A DNA stretch of 64,000 bases, from assembly GCF_000819765.1 (NCBI RefSeq), contig NZ_CDBT01000024.1, positions 62,001-126,000 on the forward strand, written 5' to 3'. Shown piece after piece: positions 19,219 through 26,580 of the stretch. Origin of the DNA: Aeromonas bivalvium. GTDB taxonomy: Bacteria > Pseudomonadota > Gammaproteobacteria > Enterobacterales > Aeromonadaceae. The notes below the pieces were generated by a model. That model did not search any database. It was not told the DNA's origin and saw nothing but the letters and a program-made list of their open reading frames with translations. Both the position numbers and the translations under genes were made by a program. The first letter of the stretch is position 1. Each line of letters starts with the position of its first letter.

Positions 19219-20241
19219 TTATCCTCCTGCCTCGGGGGAGGGGGTGGCGGCAACCTGGCGTTTGAAGGGGCCTGGCTTGTTGGCCTTGCGGTGTTCCGAG
19301 ACCAGGATCAGCAGGCGCTGCAGGGCGATGAAGCAAAACAGCAGCAGGCCGATGATGATCTTGGTCCACCAGGAGCTGAGAGTGCCGTCGAAGTTGATGT
19401 AGGTCTGGATCAAGCCCTGGATCAGCACCCCGAACAGGGAGCCGAAGACGGTGCCCACCCCGCCGCTCAGCAGGGTGCCGCCGATCACCACGGCGGCGAT
19501 GGCATCGAGTTCCACCCCGACGGCGGCAAGCGGATAGCCCGCCGAGGTATAGAGCGCGAACACTATGCCTGCCAGGGTCGCCAGGGTGGTGGAGAGCAGG
19601 TAGATGCGAATGGTGGTGTGGCGCACCGAGATCCCCATCAGGGCCGCCGAGGTGGCGTTGCCGCCGATGGCGTAAACGTTGTTGCCAAAGCGGGTGCGGT
19701 TGGCGAGCAGGATGCCGAAGACCACCACCGCCAGCATGATGAGGGCCAGCAGGCTCAGGCGCCCGCCGCCCGGGATCTTCCATGACAGGCTCGACAGGTA
19801 GGTGAAGCTGGGGTGATCGATGGGCAGGGACTGCTCGGAGATGAGAAAACTGGCCCCCCGCAGGAAGAACATGCCCGCCAGGGTGATGATGAAGGCGGGG
19901 ATCTTCAGGGTGTCGATGAGCCAGCCCATGAGGGCGCCAAAGCCTGCTCCGAGCACCAGCACCAGGGGGATGGCCAGCATGGGGCTGACCCCAAGATCCC
20001 CGATGAGGGTTGCCAGCAGCACGCCGGTGAAGGCGATGACGGCCCCCACCGACAGATCGATGCCCCCCGAGAGGATGACGAAGGTCATGCCCACCGCCAC
20101 TATTCCTAGAAACGCGTTGTCCGTCAGTATGTTGCAGATGATGCGGGTGGACATGAAGGCCGGGAAGGAGGCCAGGCAGAGCAGATAGCCCAGCACGAAG
20201 ACCATGATGGTCACCATCAGGGGGAGGTTGCGTTTAAACAT
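19219..20241 (-). CDS. yjfF: YjfF, sugar ABC transporter permease
   Basis: A 340-residue inner-membrane permease of the RbsC/BPD_transp_2 family with about nine hydrophobic helices and the diagnostic ILSGGIDLSVGAV motif near residue 60. It pairs with YtfT as the two-permease channel of the galactofuranose importer characterised in E. coli. It is the last gene of a four-gene unit; its start overlaps the ytfT stop by 8 bp. It ends with a short, Pro/Lys-rich cytoplasmic tail. The substrate is inferred from orthology of the whole operon. Confidence 0.93.
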   Translation of the reverse strand: MFKRNLPLMVTIMVFVLGYLLCLASFPAFMSTRIICNILTDNAFLGIVAVGMTFVILSGGIDLSVGAVIAFTGVLLATLIGDLGVSPMLAIPLVLVLGAGFGALMGWLIDTLKIPAFIITLAGMFFLRGASFLISEQSLPIDHPSFTYLSSLSWKIPGGGRLSLLALIMLAVVVFGILLANRTRFGNNVYAIGGNATSAALMGISVRHTTIRIYLLSTTLATLAGIVFALYTSAGYPLAAVGVELDAIAAVVIGGTLLSGGVGTVFGSLFGVLIQGLIQTYINFDGTLSSWWTKIIIGLLLFCFIALQRLLILVSEHRKANKPGPFKRQVAATPSPEAGG

Positions 20242-21253
20242 GGCGAGTCCCTCGCTGGAACAGGTGGTTGAGGGCCGGTGACTGCATGACCAGCACCGCT
20301 AGCACCACCAGGGCCTTGACGATCTGGTTCCACTGGGGCTGGTAGCCGGAGAGCAGAATACCTGTGTTCACCCCCTGGATGATCAGTATGCCGATCAGGG
20401 AGAGGGCGAGGTTGAAGCGCCCCCCCATCAGGGAGGTGCCTCCTATCACCACCGCCAGAATGGCGTCCATCTCGAGCCAGAGCCCGGCGTTGTTGGCATC
20501 GGCACCCCGGATGTCGGCGGCGACTATCATGCCGGCGACGGCGGCCATCATGCCGCTCAACAGGTAGGTGGCGATAACCACCATGGGGGTGTTGAGCCCG
20601 GCGTTCTTGGCGGCCTTGATGTTGATCCCCACCGCTTCGATGAAAAGGCCGAGGGCGGTGCGCTTGGTCAGCAGCCAGAGCAGCAGCGTCATCCCCAGGG
20701 TGATGATGACCGGGGTGGGCAGATAGAAGAGGGAGCCGCTGCCGATCCAGGCAAGGGCCTCGTTGTTGAAGGTGATGATCTGCCCCTCGGTGATGAGCTG
20801 GGCGATGCCCCGGCCCGCTACCATGAGGATCAGGGTGGCGACGATGGGCTGGATCTTGAACACCGCCACCAGCAGGCCGTTCCACAGGCCGCACAGAAGG
20901 CCCACCCCGATGACGGCGGCGAAGATGACCGGCAGGCTGTGACCGCCGGTGGCCAGGCTGGCCATGGTGGCCCCGCTGATGGCCATGACGGCTCCCACCG
21001 ACAGGTCGATGCCGCCGGTGGCGATCACCAGCGTCATGCCGAGGGAGAGCAGGGCCACCGGGGCACAGCGGTTGAGGATGTCGATGAGGCTGCCAAACAG
21101 CCGCCCATCCTGGATGTGGATGGCGAAGAAGTTGTCGGCGACCAGGGCATTGATGAGCAGCACGCACACCAGGGCGGCGCACTGGGCCGAGCCCGTGGGC
21201 CACTCCCTGCGGGCGCGCGACCCCTTGGCGAGGGGGAGGATGGATGACGTCAT
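20234..21253 (-). CDS. ytfT: YtfT, sugar ABC transporter permease
   Basis: A 339-residue permease of the same family as YjfF, with about nine membrane helices and the motif IATGGIDLSVGAVM near residue 85. The start at 21253 (MTSSILPL) is preferred: GAGG lies six bases upstream and the ATG follows the ytfR TGA by one base. An ATG 18 bases earlier would overlap ytfR. With YjfF it forms the membrane channel of the four-gene galactofuranose-type importer. Confidence 0.93.
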   Translation of the reverse strand: MTSSILPLAKGSRARREWPTGSAQCAALVCVLLINALVADNFFAIHIQDGRLFGSLIDILNRCAPVALLSLGMTLVIATGGIDLSVGAVMAISGATMASLATGGHSLPVIFAAVIGVGLLCGLWNGLLVAVFKIQPIVATLILMVAGRGIAQLITEGQIITFNNEALAWIGSGSLFYLPTPVIITLGMTLLLWLLTKRTALGLFIEAVGINIKAAKNAGLNTPMVVIATYLLSGMMAAVAGMIVAADIRGADANNAGLWLEMDAILAVVIGGTSLMGGRFNLALSLIGILIIQGVNTGILLSGYQPQWNQIVKALVVLAVLVMQSPALNHLFQRGTRHV

Positions 21254-21254
21254 A

Positions 21255-22763
21255 TCAGGCCTCACATGCAATGGCGTTCATGATGGCAGGAACGCTGAGG
21301 GCGTCCGTCGCAAGCTCTGCCACCTGTTTTCTGTCACGAAGGACGATCACCCGATCGGCATAGCCCACCAGCTCCTCGAGCTCGGAGGAGATGACCAGCA
21401 GGGCCAGCCCGTTGGCGCAGAGGGATTCGATGAGGCGGATGATCTCGGCGTGGGCCCCCACGTCGATGCCCCGGGTGGGCTCGTCCAGGATCAGGAACTG
21501 GGGCTTGGTGAGCAGCCAGCGGGCGAGCAGCACCTTTTGCTGGTTGCCCCCGGAGAGAAACTGGATGGGCTGCTCCGGTCCCGGGGTCTTGATGGCCAAC
21601 TGCTCGATGAGGCGGGCGCTGATCTCGTCCTGCTCCTTGCGGGGCAGGGGGCGCAACCAGCCCCGCTGGGCTTGCAGGGCCAGCACCATGTTCTCCTGCA
21701 CCGAGGCCGAGGCGATGATACCGGCGCTCTTGCGATCCTCCGGGCAGAAACCAAAGCCGTTGGCGGCCGCCTGGCGTGCAGAGCGGATGGTTACCGCTTT
21801 GCCCCGCACCCGGCACTCGCCACAATCCTTTGGCACTATGCCGAACATCAGCTCGGCGGTCTCGGTACGACCGGACCCGAGCAGGCCGGCGAGACCGACG
21901 ATCTCCCCGGGCATGACGTCGAGACTGAAAGGGGCGATGACCCCCCGCTTGCCATAGTCCCTGAACGACACCATGGGCTGGTGGCTGCGCAGTGTCTTGC
22001 CCGCCCGCTTGAGGGCATTGTCGTCCAGCTCGCGCCCCAGCATCATCTTGACCAGCTCCAGTTGTGGCAGCGCCTGGGTGTCGCGGGTGCCGACCAGCTC
22101 GCCGTTGCGCAGCACCGTGATGCGATCGCTGATGGCGTAGACCTGATCGAGAAAATGGGTGATGAAGATGAGGCTCACCCCCTGATCCCGCAGGCGCGTC
22201 ATCAGGGCGAAGAGCATCTGGACTTCGCTGGCATCCAGGCTCGCGGTGGGCTCGTCCAGGATCAGGATCCTGGCGGAGAGTGACACCGCCCGGGCGATGG
22301 CTACTATCTGCTGCATGGCGACCGAGTAGTGGTCGAGGGGCAGGGTGACATCCATCTCAAAGCCGTGGCTGGCCATGATGGCGCTGGCCTGCCGGGTCAT
22401 GGCGGCTCTGTCGATGAAGCCGAAACGGCGGGGTTCGTGGCCGATGAAGAGGTTGTCCGCCACCGACATGTTCGGCAGCAGGTTGACCTCCTGATAGACG
22501 GTGCCAATCCCCAGGCGCTGGGCGTGGGCTGTGTCCGTCGGGGAGATGGGAACGCCATCGAGCTCGATGCGGCCCGCATCACGCTGATAGACGCCGGTGA
22601 GGGTCTTGACCAGGGTGGACTTGCCGGCCCCGTTCTCGCCGAGCAGCGCCATGATCTCCCCCCTTCGCAGGGAGAAGTCCACCTGATGCAGGGCTCGTAC
22701 CCCGGGAAAGGCCTTGCAGATCCCGCGGGCGTTCAACAGGACATCCTGAGTGTTTTCTGACAT
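21255..22763 (-). CDS. ytfR: YtfR, sugar ABC transporter ATPase
   Basis: A 502-residue double ATPase energising sugar uptake. The first nucleotide-binding half has Walker A GENGAGKST and ILILDEPTASLD. The second has the degenerate P-loop GLLGSGRTE usual for this RbsA-like family, signature SGGNQQK and FLILDEPTRGIDVG. The start MSENTQDVLL at 22763 matches the usual family length (about 500); earlier in-frame ATGs fall in the intergenic hairpin. It lies 90 nt downstream of ytfQ, separated by a perfect hairpin. Confidence 0.95.
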   Translation of the reverse strand: MSENTQDVLLNARGICKAFPGVRALHQVDFSLRRGEIMALLGENGAGKSTLVKTLTGVYQRDAGRIELDGVPISPTDTAHAQRLGIGTVYQEVNLLPNMSVADNLFIGHEPRRFGFIDRAAMTRQASAIMASHGFEMDVTLPLDHYSVAMQQIVAIARAVSLSARILILDEPTASLDASEVQMLFALMTRLRDQGVSLIFITHFLDQVYAISDRITVLRNGELVGTRDTQALPQLELVKMMLGRELDDNALKRAGKTLRSHQPMVSFRDYGKRGVIAPFSLDVMPGEIVGLAGLLGSGRTETAELMFGIVPKDCGECRVRGKAVTIRSARQAAANGFGFCPEDRKSAGIIASASVQENMVLALQAQRGWLRPLPRKEQDEISARLIEQLAIKTPGPEQPIQFLSGGNQQKVLLARWLLTKPQFLILDEPTRGIDVGAHAEIIRLIESLCANGLALLVISSELEELVGYADRVIVLRDRKQVAELATDALSVPAIMNAIACEA

Positions 22764-22781
22764 GAATAGGGGCTCTCCGAT

Positions 22782-22822
22782 ATAAGACGCCATATCGCAA
22801 CCCAGCCGATATGGCGTCTTAT
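22782..22822 (-). repeat. Perfect 15-bp intercistronic hairpin, ytfQ-ytfR
   Basis: ATAAGACGCCATATC (22782-22796) and its exact reverse complement (22808-22822) flank an 11-nt loop between the stop of ytfQ and the start of ytfR. There is no T run after it in the direction of transcription, so it should act as an RNA-stability or partial-termination element. Such hairpins after binding-protein genes (as in malE-malF) allow higher output of the periplasmic protein than of the membrane parts. Confidence 0.8.
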
Positions 22823-22852
22823 TCAACTGGCAGGCTCAGCGGGCGAGCGGTA

Positions 22853-23812
22853 TTAATAACCCATGTCTTTTTTGAGCTCGAGCTGGGCCTCGGCACTCCC
22901 GGGCTCGAACAGAATAGACGCCGTCTTGATATGTTTGGGGGGCAGGGTGCCGTCTTTCTTATAGGCCAGCAGGGCATCGAAGGCGGGGCCTGCCATATTC
23001 GGCGTCAATTCTACCGAGGCATTGGCTTCGCCGGACATCATCGCCTTGAAAATATCCGGTACGCCATCGATGGAGATGATCTTGATATCCGTGCCCGGTT
23101 TCAGCCCGGCCTCTTTAATGGCCTGAATGGCGCCGATGGCCATGTCATCGTTATGGGCGTAGACGGCGCAAATATTCTTGCCGCTATTTTCCGCCTTGAT
23201 GAAGCTCTCCATCACTTCCTTGCCCTTGCTGCGGGTGAAGTCCCCAGACTGGGTGCGGATGATCTTGATGGTGGGCACGGCCGCGACGGTGTCGAGGAAG
23301 CCCTTCTTGCGATCCAGCGCCACGCTGGCACCCACTGTGCCTTGCAATTCCACCACGTTGCACGGCTTGCCATCCTGCTGCTTGATGAGCCACTGGGCCG
23401 CCACTTCTCCCTCGTGGACGCTGTCTGCGGCGACCCCGGTCATGAAGAGGCCGTCATCTTTCACCGTGATGTTGCGATCCAGCAGGAACACTGGGATCTC
23501 GGCCTCTTTCGCCTCCTGCAATACCGGATCCCAGCCGGTCTGCACCACGGGCGAAATAAAGATGGCATCCACCCCCTGGGCAATGAAGGAGCGAATGGCC
23601 TTGATCTGGTTCTCCTGTTTCTGCTGGGCATCGGCAATTTTCAGGGTGATGCCGCGTTTTTGCGCTTCGCTCTTGGCGACCGAGGTTTCCGCCGCCCGCC
23701 AGCCGGACTCAGAGCCTATTTGCGAGAAGCCCACCGTCATCTCGGCAGAATATGCAGAGGCAGAGAGAATGAGGGTGCTGATAATGCTCGCCAGTTTCAC
23801 TTTTTTATACAT
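22853..23812 (-). CDS. ytfQ: YtfQ, periplasmic galactofuranose-binding protein
   Basis: A 319-residue Periplasmic_Binding_Protein_4 family receptor. A clear signal peptide (MYKKVKLASIISTLILSASAYSA) is cut before EMTVGFSQ. The mature part shows the typical GWRAAE, IRSFIAQGVDAIFISPV and VYAHNDDMAIGAI segments. It is the first gene of ytfQ-ytfR-ytfT-yjfF and has a strong ribosome site (AAAGGAG). In E. coli the orthologue binds galactofuranose; the ligand is inferred by orthology. It is followed by the hairpin at 22782-22822. Confidence 0.95.
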   Translation of the reverse strand: MYKKVKLASIISTLILSASAYSAEMTVGFSQIGSESGWRAAETSVAKSEAQKRGITLKIADAQQKQENQIKAIRSFIAQGVDAIFISPVVQTGWDPVLQEAKEAEIPVFLLDRNITVKDDGLFMTGVAADSVHEGEVAAQWLIKQQDGKPCNVVELQGTVGASVALDRKKGFLDTVAAVPTIKIIRTQSGDFTRSKGKEVMESFIKAENSGKNICAVYAHNDDMAIGAIQAIKEAGLKPGTDIKIISIDGVPDIFKAMMSGEANASVELTPNMAGPAFDALLAYKKDGTLPPKHIKTASILFEPGSAEAQLELKKDMGY

Positions 23813-23842
23813 ATGACACTCCTTTGTGATGCATGGTGAAAT

Positions 23843-23863
23843 AAACCGGAACGCGTCCGGTTT
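23843..23863. promoter_or_regulatory. Palindrome upstream of ytfQ, candidate operator or hairpin
   Basis: AAACCGGA (23843-23850) and TCCGGTTT (23856-23863) form a perfect 8-bp inverted repeat with a 5-nt centre, 31 nt upstream of the ytfQ start. The symmetry and position suggest either a LacI/GntR-type operator or a 5'UTR hairpin. No regulator gene is adjacent. Confidence 0.45.
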
Positions 23864-24261
23864 TTATTGTATGGAGCAAGGGTAGAGGCTCGCGGATTAA
23901 ACGACGGGAGGTGGCTCACAGAAAATTTTCAGCAGCATGATGCTTCATACAAACAGCAGAAGAGTTCATATGTCGGGCGGGTTGAACCGTGTTTTCAGTG
24001 CATATTTATTCGTATGTCGGCGCTCGCGCCAGGATGACGCTGTGCGAGAAGGCGAAGGTTGGTTTGGCCCCAGTCCCAGGGACGCACTGTGCCTGGCCCT
24101 GATCTTGTGCCCCCTGAGTTCGATATCATCTGAATGCCATGGGCCTGAGCGCCTCGCCCCCGGACGCACCGCCCAGCTGGCTAGATGCCACCCAGCGCCC
24201 AGGGAGGGCGCCGATGGGCAGCCTTTGACCATGAGGTGCGTCAGGGAGGAGGTGGGTGGCA
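23864..24261. other. Long intergenic region upstream of ytfQ
   Basis: About 400 bp separate the ytfQ upstream palindrome from the end of the Nudix gene. The ytfQ promoter must lie in the right-hand AT-rich part (about 23880-24010), but no convincing -35/-10 pair was identified. Short frames on both strands lack ribosome sites and recognisable domains. Confidence 0.4.
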
Positions 24262-24714
24262 TCAAGGAACATGGATCCGCATCAGCGCCGAGGGGTGGCC
24301 TTGCACAAAATGGTGCCAGACATGGTCATAGAGCGCCTGCTGGCCGGGGAAACTCACCAGTCCCTTGGCCTCGGCCAAGGTGCACCAGCGATATTCGGTG
24401 TGCTCATCATTGAGGGTGACCGTTTGATTGGGCGGGCAATAGATCACGAACACAGGCACCACCATCACGGTATTCGTGGCCGCGTCGTAAAACTGCTCCA
24501 GATACTGGCCGTTATAGAGCTCGGCCACTTTGATGCCCGTCTCCTCGCCAAACTCGCGCACTATGGTCTGCCAGCCGGTTTCACCCGCCTCGACCGTGCC
24601 CGCAACATGGCACCAGAAACCGCCCTTGACCCTGTTCATCAGCAGCATCTTTATCTGGCCATCGATGTTCGATAGCGCCACTCCGGCAACGGCGTGGCAG
24701 CAAATGGGGATCAT
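24262..24714 (-). CDS. Nudix hydrolase
   Basis: A 150-residue Nudix-fold pyrophosphatase. The Nudix box is intact: GTVEAGETGWQTIV followed by REFGEETGI fits GX5EX7REUXEEXGU, with the metal-binding glutamates present. The N-terminal strand (VAGVALSNIDGQIKMLLMNR) and the later EYRWCTLAEAKGL are usual for the family. Substrate cannot be read from sequence. It stands alone between the ytf operon and the nrf operon, on the same strand as both. Confidence 0.88.
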   Translation of the reverse strand: MIPICCHAVAGVALSNIDGQIKMLLMNRVKGGFWCHVAGTVEAGETGWQTIVREFGEETGIKVAELYNGQYLEQFYDAATNTVMVVPVFVIYCPPNQTVTLNDEHTEYRWCTLAEAKGLVSFPGQQALYDHVWHHFVQGHPSALMRIHVP

Positions 24715-24805
24715 GCATCTACCTTGTCATTGTGAAATCACGGTTTGCATTATGGGGTTGTTCGGCGCCCCTTGCCCTCTTTTCTACGTCCCGCCCTGTC
24801 CCCGG

Positions 24806-25996
24806 CTAGCCCCCCATGATGCGGGCGGTCTGAATTGCCTCGATCAGCGCGGCCCGGTTGATGCGGGGGCGCTCGCTGTCCAGCAACTGCTGCCAGAGGG
24901 CGATGGCCTGGCTGTAGCGGCCGTGCAGGAAGTGATCGGAGGCGAGCAGCATCAGGGCGCTCACCTCGCCCTTGTCCTGCTTGAGCGCACTTGCCAGCAG
25001 ACGCTGCGCCTCCGGGGTCAGCTGCTGGCCCGCCTGGTAGTAGAGCACGGTGGCCTGGGCGGCCTGGGTCGCCGCGCTGGCGCCTCCTTCTTGCAGGGCG
25101 AGGCGCTGGTAGGCGAGCAGGGCGTTGGCGTACTCGTCCCGATAGAGATACAACTGGCCGAGCGCCGCCCAGCCGTCGAGATCGGCGGGGTTGGCTTGCA
25201 GGCGCTGGTGCAGGGCGCCGAGCTCCTTGTCCTGCAGATCCCGGGGGCTCAATCCCGCCAGCGGATCGGGGCGCGACTGATAATCCTGCCACGCCTGATA
25301 GCGGCCAGTGCCGGCATAAATGCCGGCCATCAGCGCCAGCAGCAGGGCCCCAACTAGTATCCATGGCCGAAACCTAAGCTGCGGGCGGGCGGTGCGGTCC
25401 TTGGCCAGCCGCTCGCGCAGGGCCTGCTCGGCGGTTGGGGTGGCGTTGGCGAGGCGGGCCAGCTCCAGCTCCCGGTAGAGGCGGCTGTGGGGGGCAAGCC
25501 CCGCCTGCTGCTCGGCCATGATGAGGAGGTTCAGCTCGGCCCTGGGGTCGTGGGCAAGCATTCCCTCGGCTCTGTCGCCGACAAGCGGCACTTGCGCCGG
25601 TTGCCGGCGATGCAGGCTCCTGCGAAGGCGACTGAGCGCCAGCAACAGCAAGAGGGCGGGGCCGCCCCACAGCAGCGCCGTGCTGCTCTTGAAGGGGGGA
25701 TCGTAGCGCACGAAATCGCCGAAGCGCGCCGTTATGCGGGCGATCACCTGCTCATCAGACTGCCCCTCGTCCACCCAGCGGTAGACCTCAAGCCGCAGAT
25801 CCCGGGCGATGGGGGAGTTGGATTCCACCAGGTTCTGGTTCTGGCACTGGGGGCAGCGCAGGGCGCGGGCCAGCTCCTGAGCGCGGATCTGCCGCTCGGG
25901 GTGGCGAAACTCATAGGTGTCGACCCCGCTGGCAAGGGCCCCGAGGCTTAAGGCCAGCAAGAGCGGCGCGATCAGGGCGTGGCCGAGACGGCTCAT
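24806..25996 (-). CDS. nrfG: Fused NrfF-NrfG haem lyase subunit
   Basis: A 396-residue fusion. Residues 1-115 are a CcmH/NrfF domain: signal peptide, haem-handling thiol motif LRCPQCQNQN, and a membrane helix near 105-125. The rest is a CcmI/NrfG-type part with a second membrane helix (about 205-225) and TPR-like helices (LDGWAALGQLYLYRDEYANALLAYQRL). In the Nrf system these subunits present apo-NrfA for haem attachment at the unusual CXXCK site. E. coli encodes nrfF and nrfG separately; here they are joined, like E. coli CcmH. Its ATG overlaps the dsbE-like stop (ATGA). Confidence 0.88.
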   Translation of the reverse strand: MSRLGHALIAPLLLALSLGALASGVDTYEFRHPERQIRAQELARALRCPQCQNQNLVESNSPIARDLRLEVYRWVDEGQSDEQVIARITARFGDFVRYDPPFKSSTALLWGGPALLLLLALSRLRRSLHRRQPAQVPLVGDRAEGMLAHDPRAELNLLIMAEQQAGLAPHSRLYRELELARLANATPTAEQALRERLAKDRTARPQLRFRPWILVGALLLALMAGIYAGTGRYQAWQDYQSRPDPLAGLSPRDLQDKELGALHQRLQANPADLDGWAALGQLYLYRDEYANALLAYQRLALQEGGASAATQAAQATVLYYQAGQQLTPEAQRLLASALKQDKGEVSALMLLASDHFLHGRYSQAIALWQQLLDSERPRINRAALIEAIQTARIMGG

Positions 25997-26580
25997 GGCT
26001 TGCTCTCCTGCACTTGTCTCTTTACTTCTCTCTCCACTTCGGACTGGCTAGCGGTGTTGCTGCGGGCCTTTGCAAGCTGGGGGGCAAACTGGCGTTGCCA
26101 GATGTCCCGGGTGAGCAGGCCGGTATGACGGGTCAGCAGGGTGCCGTCGCCGGCGAAGAGATAGGTCTCCGGCGTGCCGTAGACGCCAAGCTCCATAGCC
26201 AGCTTGCCGTCGGGGTCGGCCAGCACGGCGCGATAGGGGTTACCCGCCTCGGTGAGCCAGGCGCGGGCGGCGTCTCCCTTGTCCCGGTAGTTGAGGCCGT
26301 AGAGGGGCACGGCGCTTGCCAGCTCACTGAGCAGCGGGTGCTCGGCGAGGCAGTTGGGGCACCAGCTGGCCCAGACGTTGAGCACGAAGGGGGCCCCCTT
26401 GAGTGCCGCGGTATGGATGGGGGGGCCACCAAACAGATCGTCACTCTGCCAGACTGGCAGAGTGCGCCCTGCGACAGCCTCATCCTGGCTGTAGGGATTG
26501 TTGCCAAGGCCGAGCCAGAGCAGGGCACCGAGCCCCAGGGTGAGCAGGAGCGGCACGAACAGGCGCAGACGGGCGTTCAT
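25993..26580 (-). CDS. dsbE: DsbE/CcmG-like thiol:disulfide oxidoreductase
   Basis: A 195-residue membrane-anchored thioredoxin-fold protein. One N-terminal hydrophobic helix is followed by the active site WASWCPNC and the cis-proline segment YGTPETYLF. It keeps haem-binding cysteines of apocytochromes reduced in the periplasm. Its place between nrfE and nrfF/G, with ATGA overlaps on both sides, indicates service to NrfA maturation rather than the general ccm system. E. coli nrf lacks this gene. Confidence 0.9.
   Translation of the reverse strand: MNARLRLFVPLLLTLGLGALLWLGLGNNPYSQDEAVAGRTLPVWQSDDLFGGPPIHTAALKGAPFVLNVWASWCPNCLAEHPLLSELASAVPLYGLNYRDKGDAARAWLTEAGNPYRAVLADPDGKLAMELGVYGTPETYLFAGDGTLLTRHTGLLTRDIWQRQFAPQLAKARSNTASQSEVEREVKRQVQESKP

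Noticed and set aside
23824..23841. CRP site for ytfQ
   Set aside because: TGTGA-TGCATG-GTGAA has only one good half site and lies beside the ribosome site, too close to the start to be an activator site.
23966..24265. Minus-strand frame of 99 codons upstream of ytfQ
   Set aside because: No ribosome site, no recognisable domain and a skewed residue composition; treated as non-coding.
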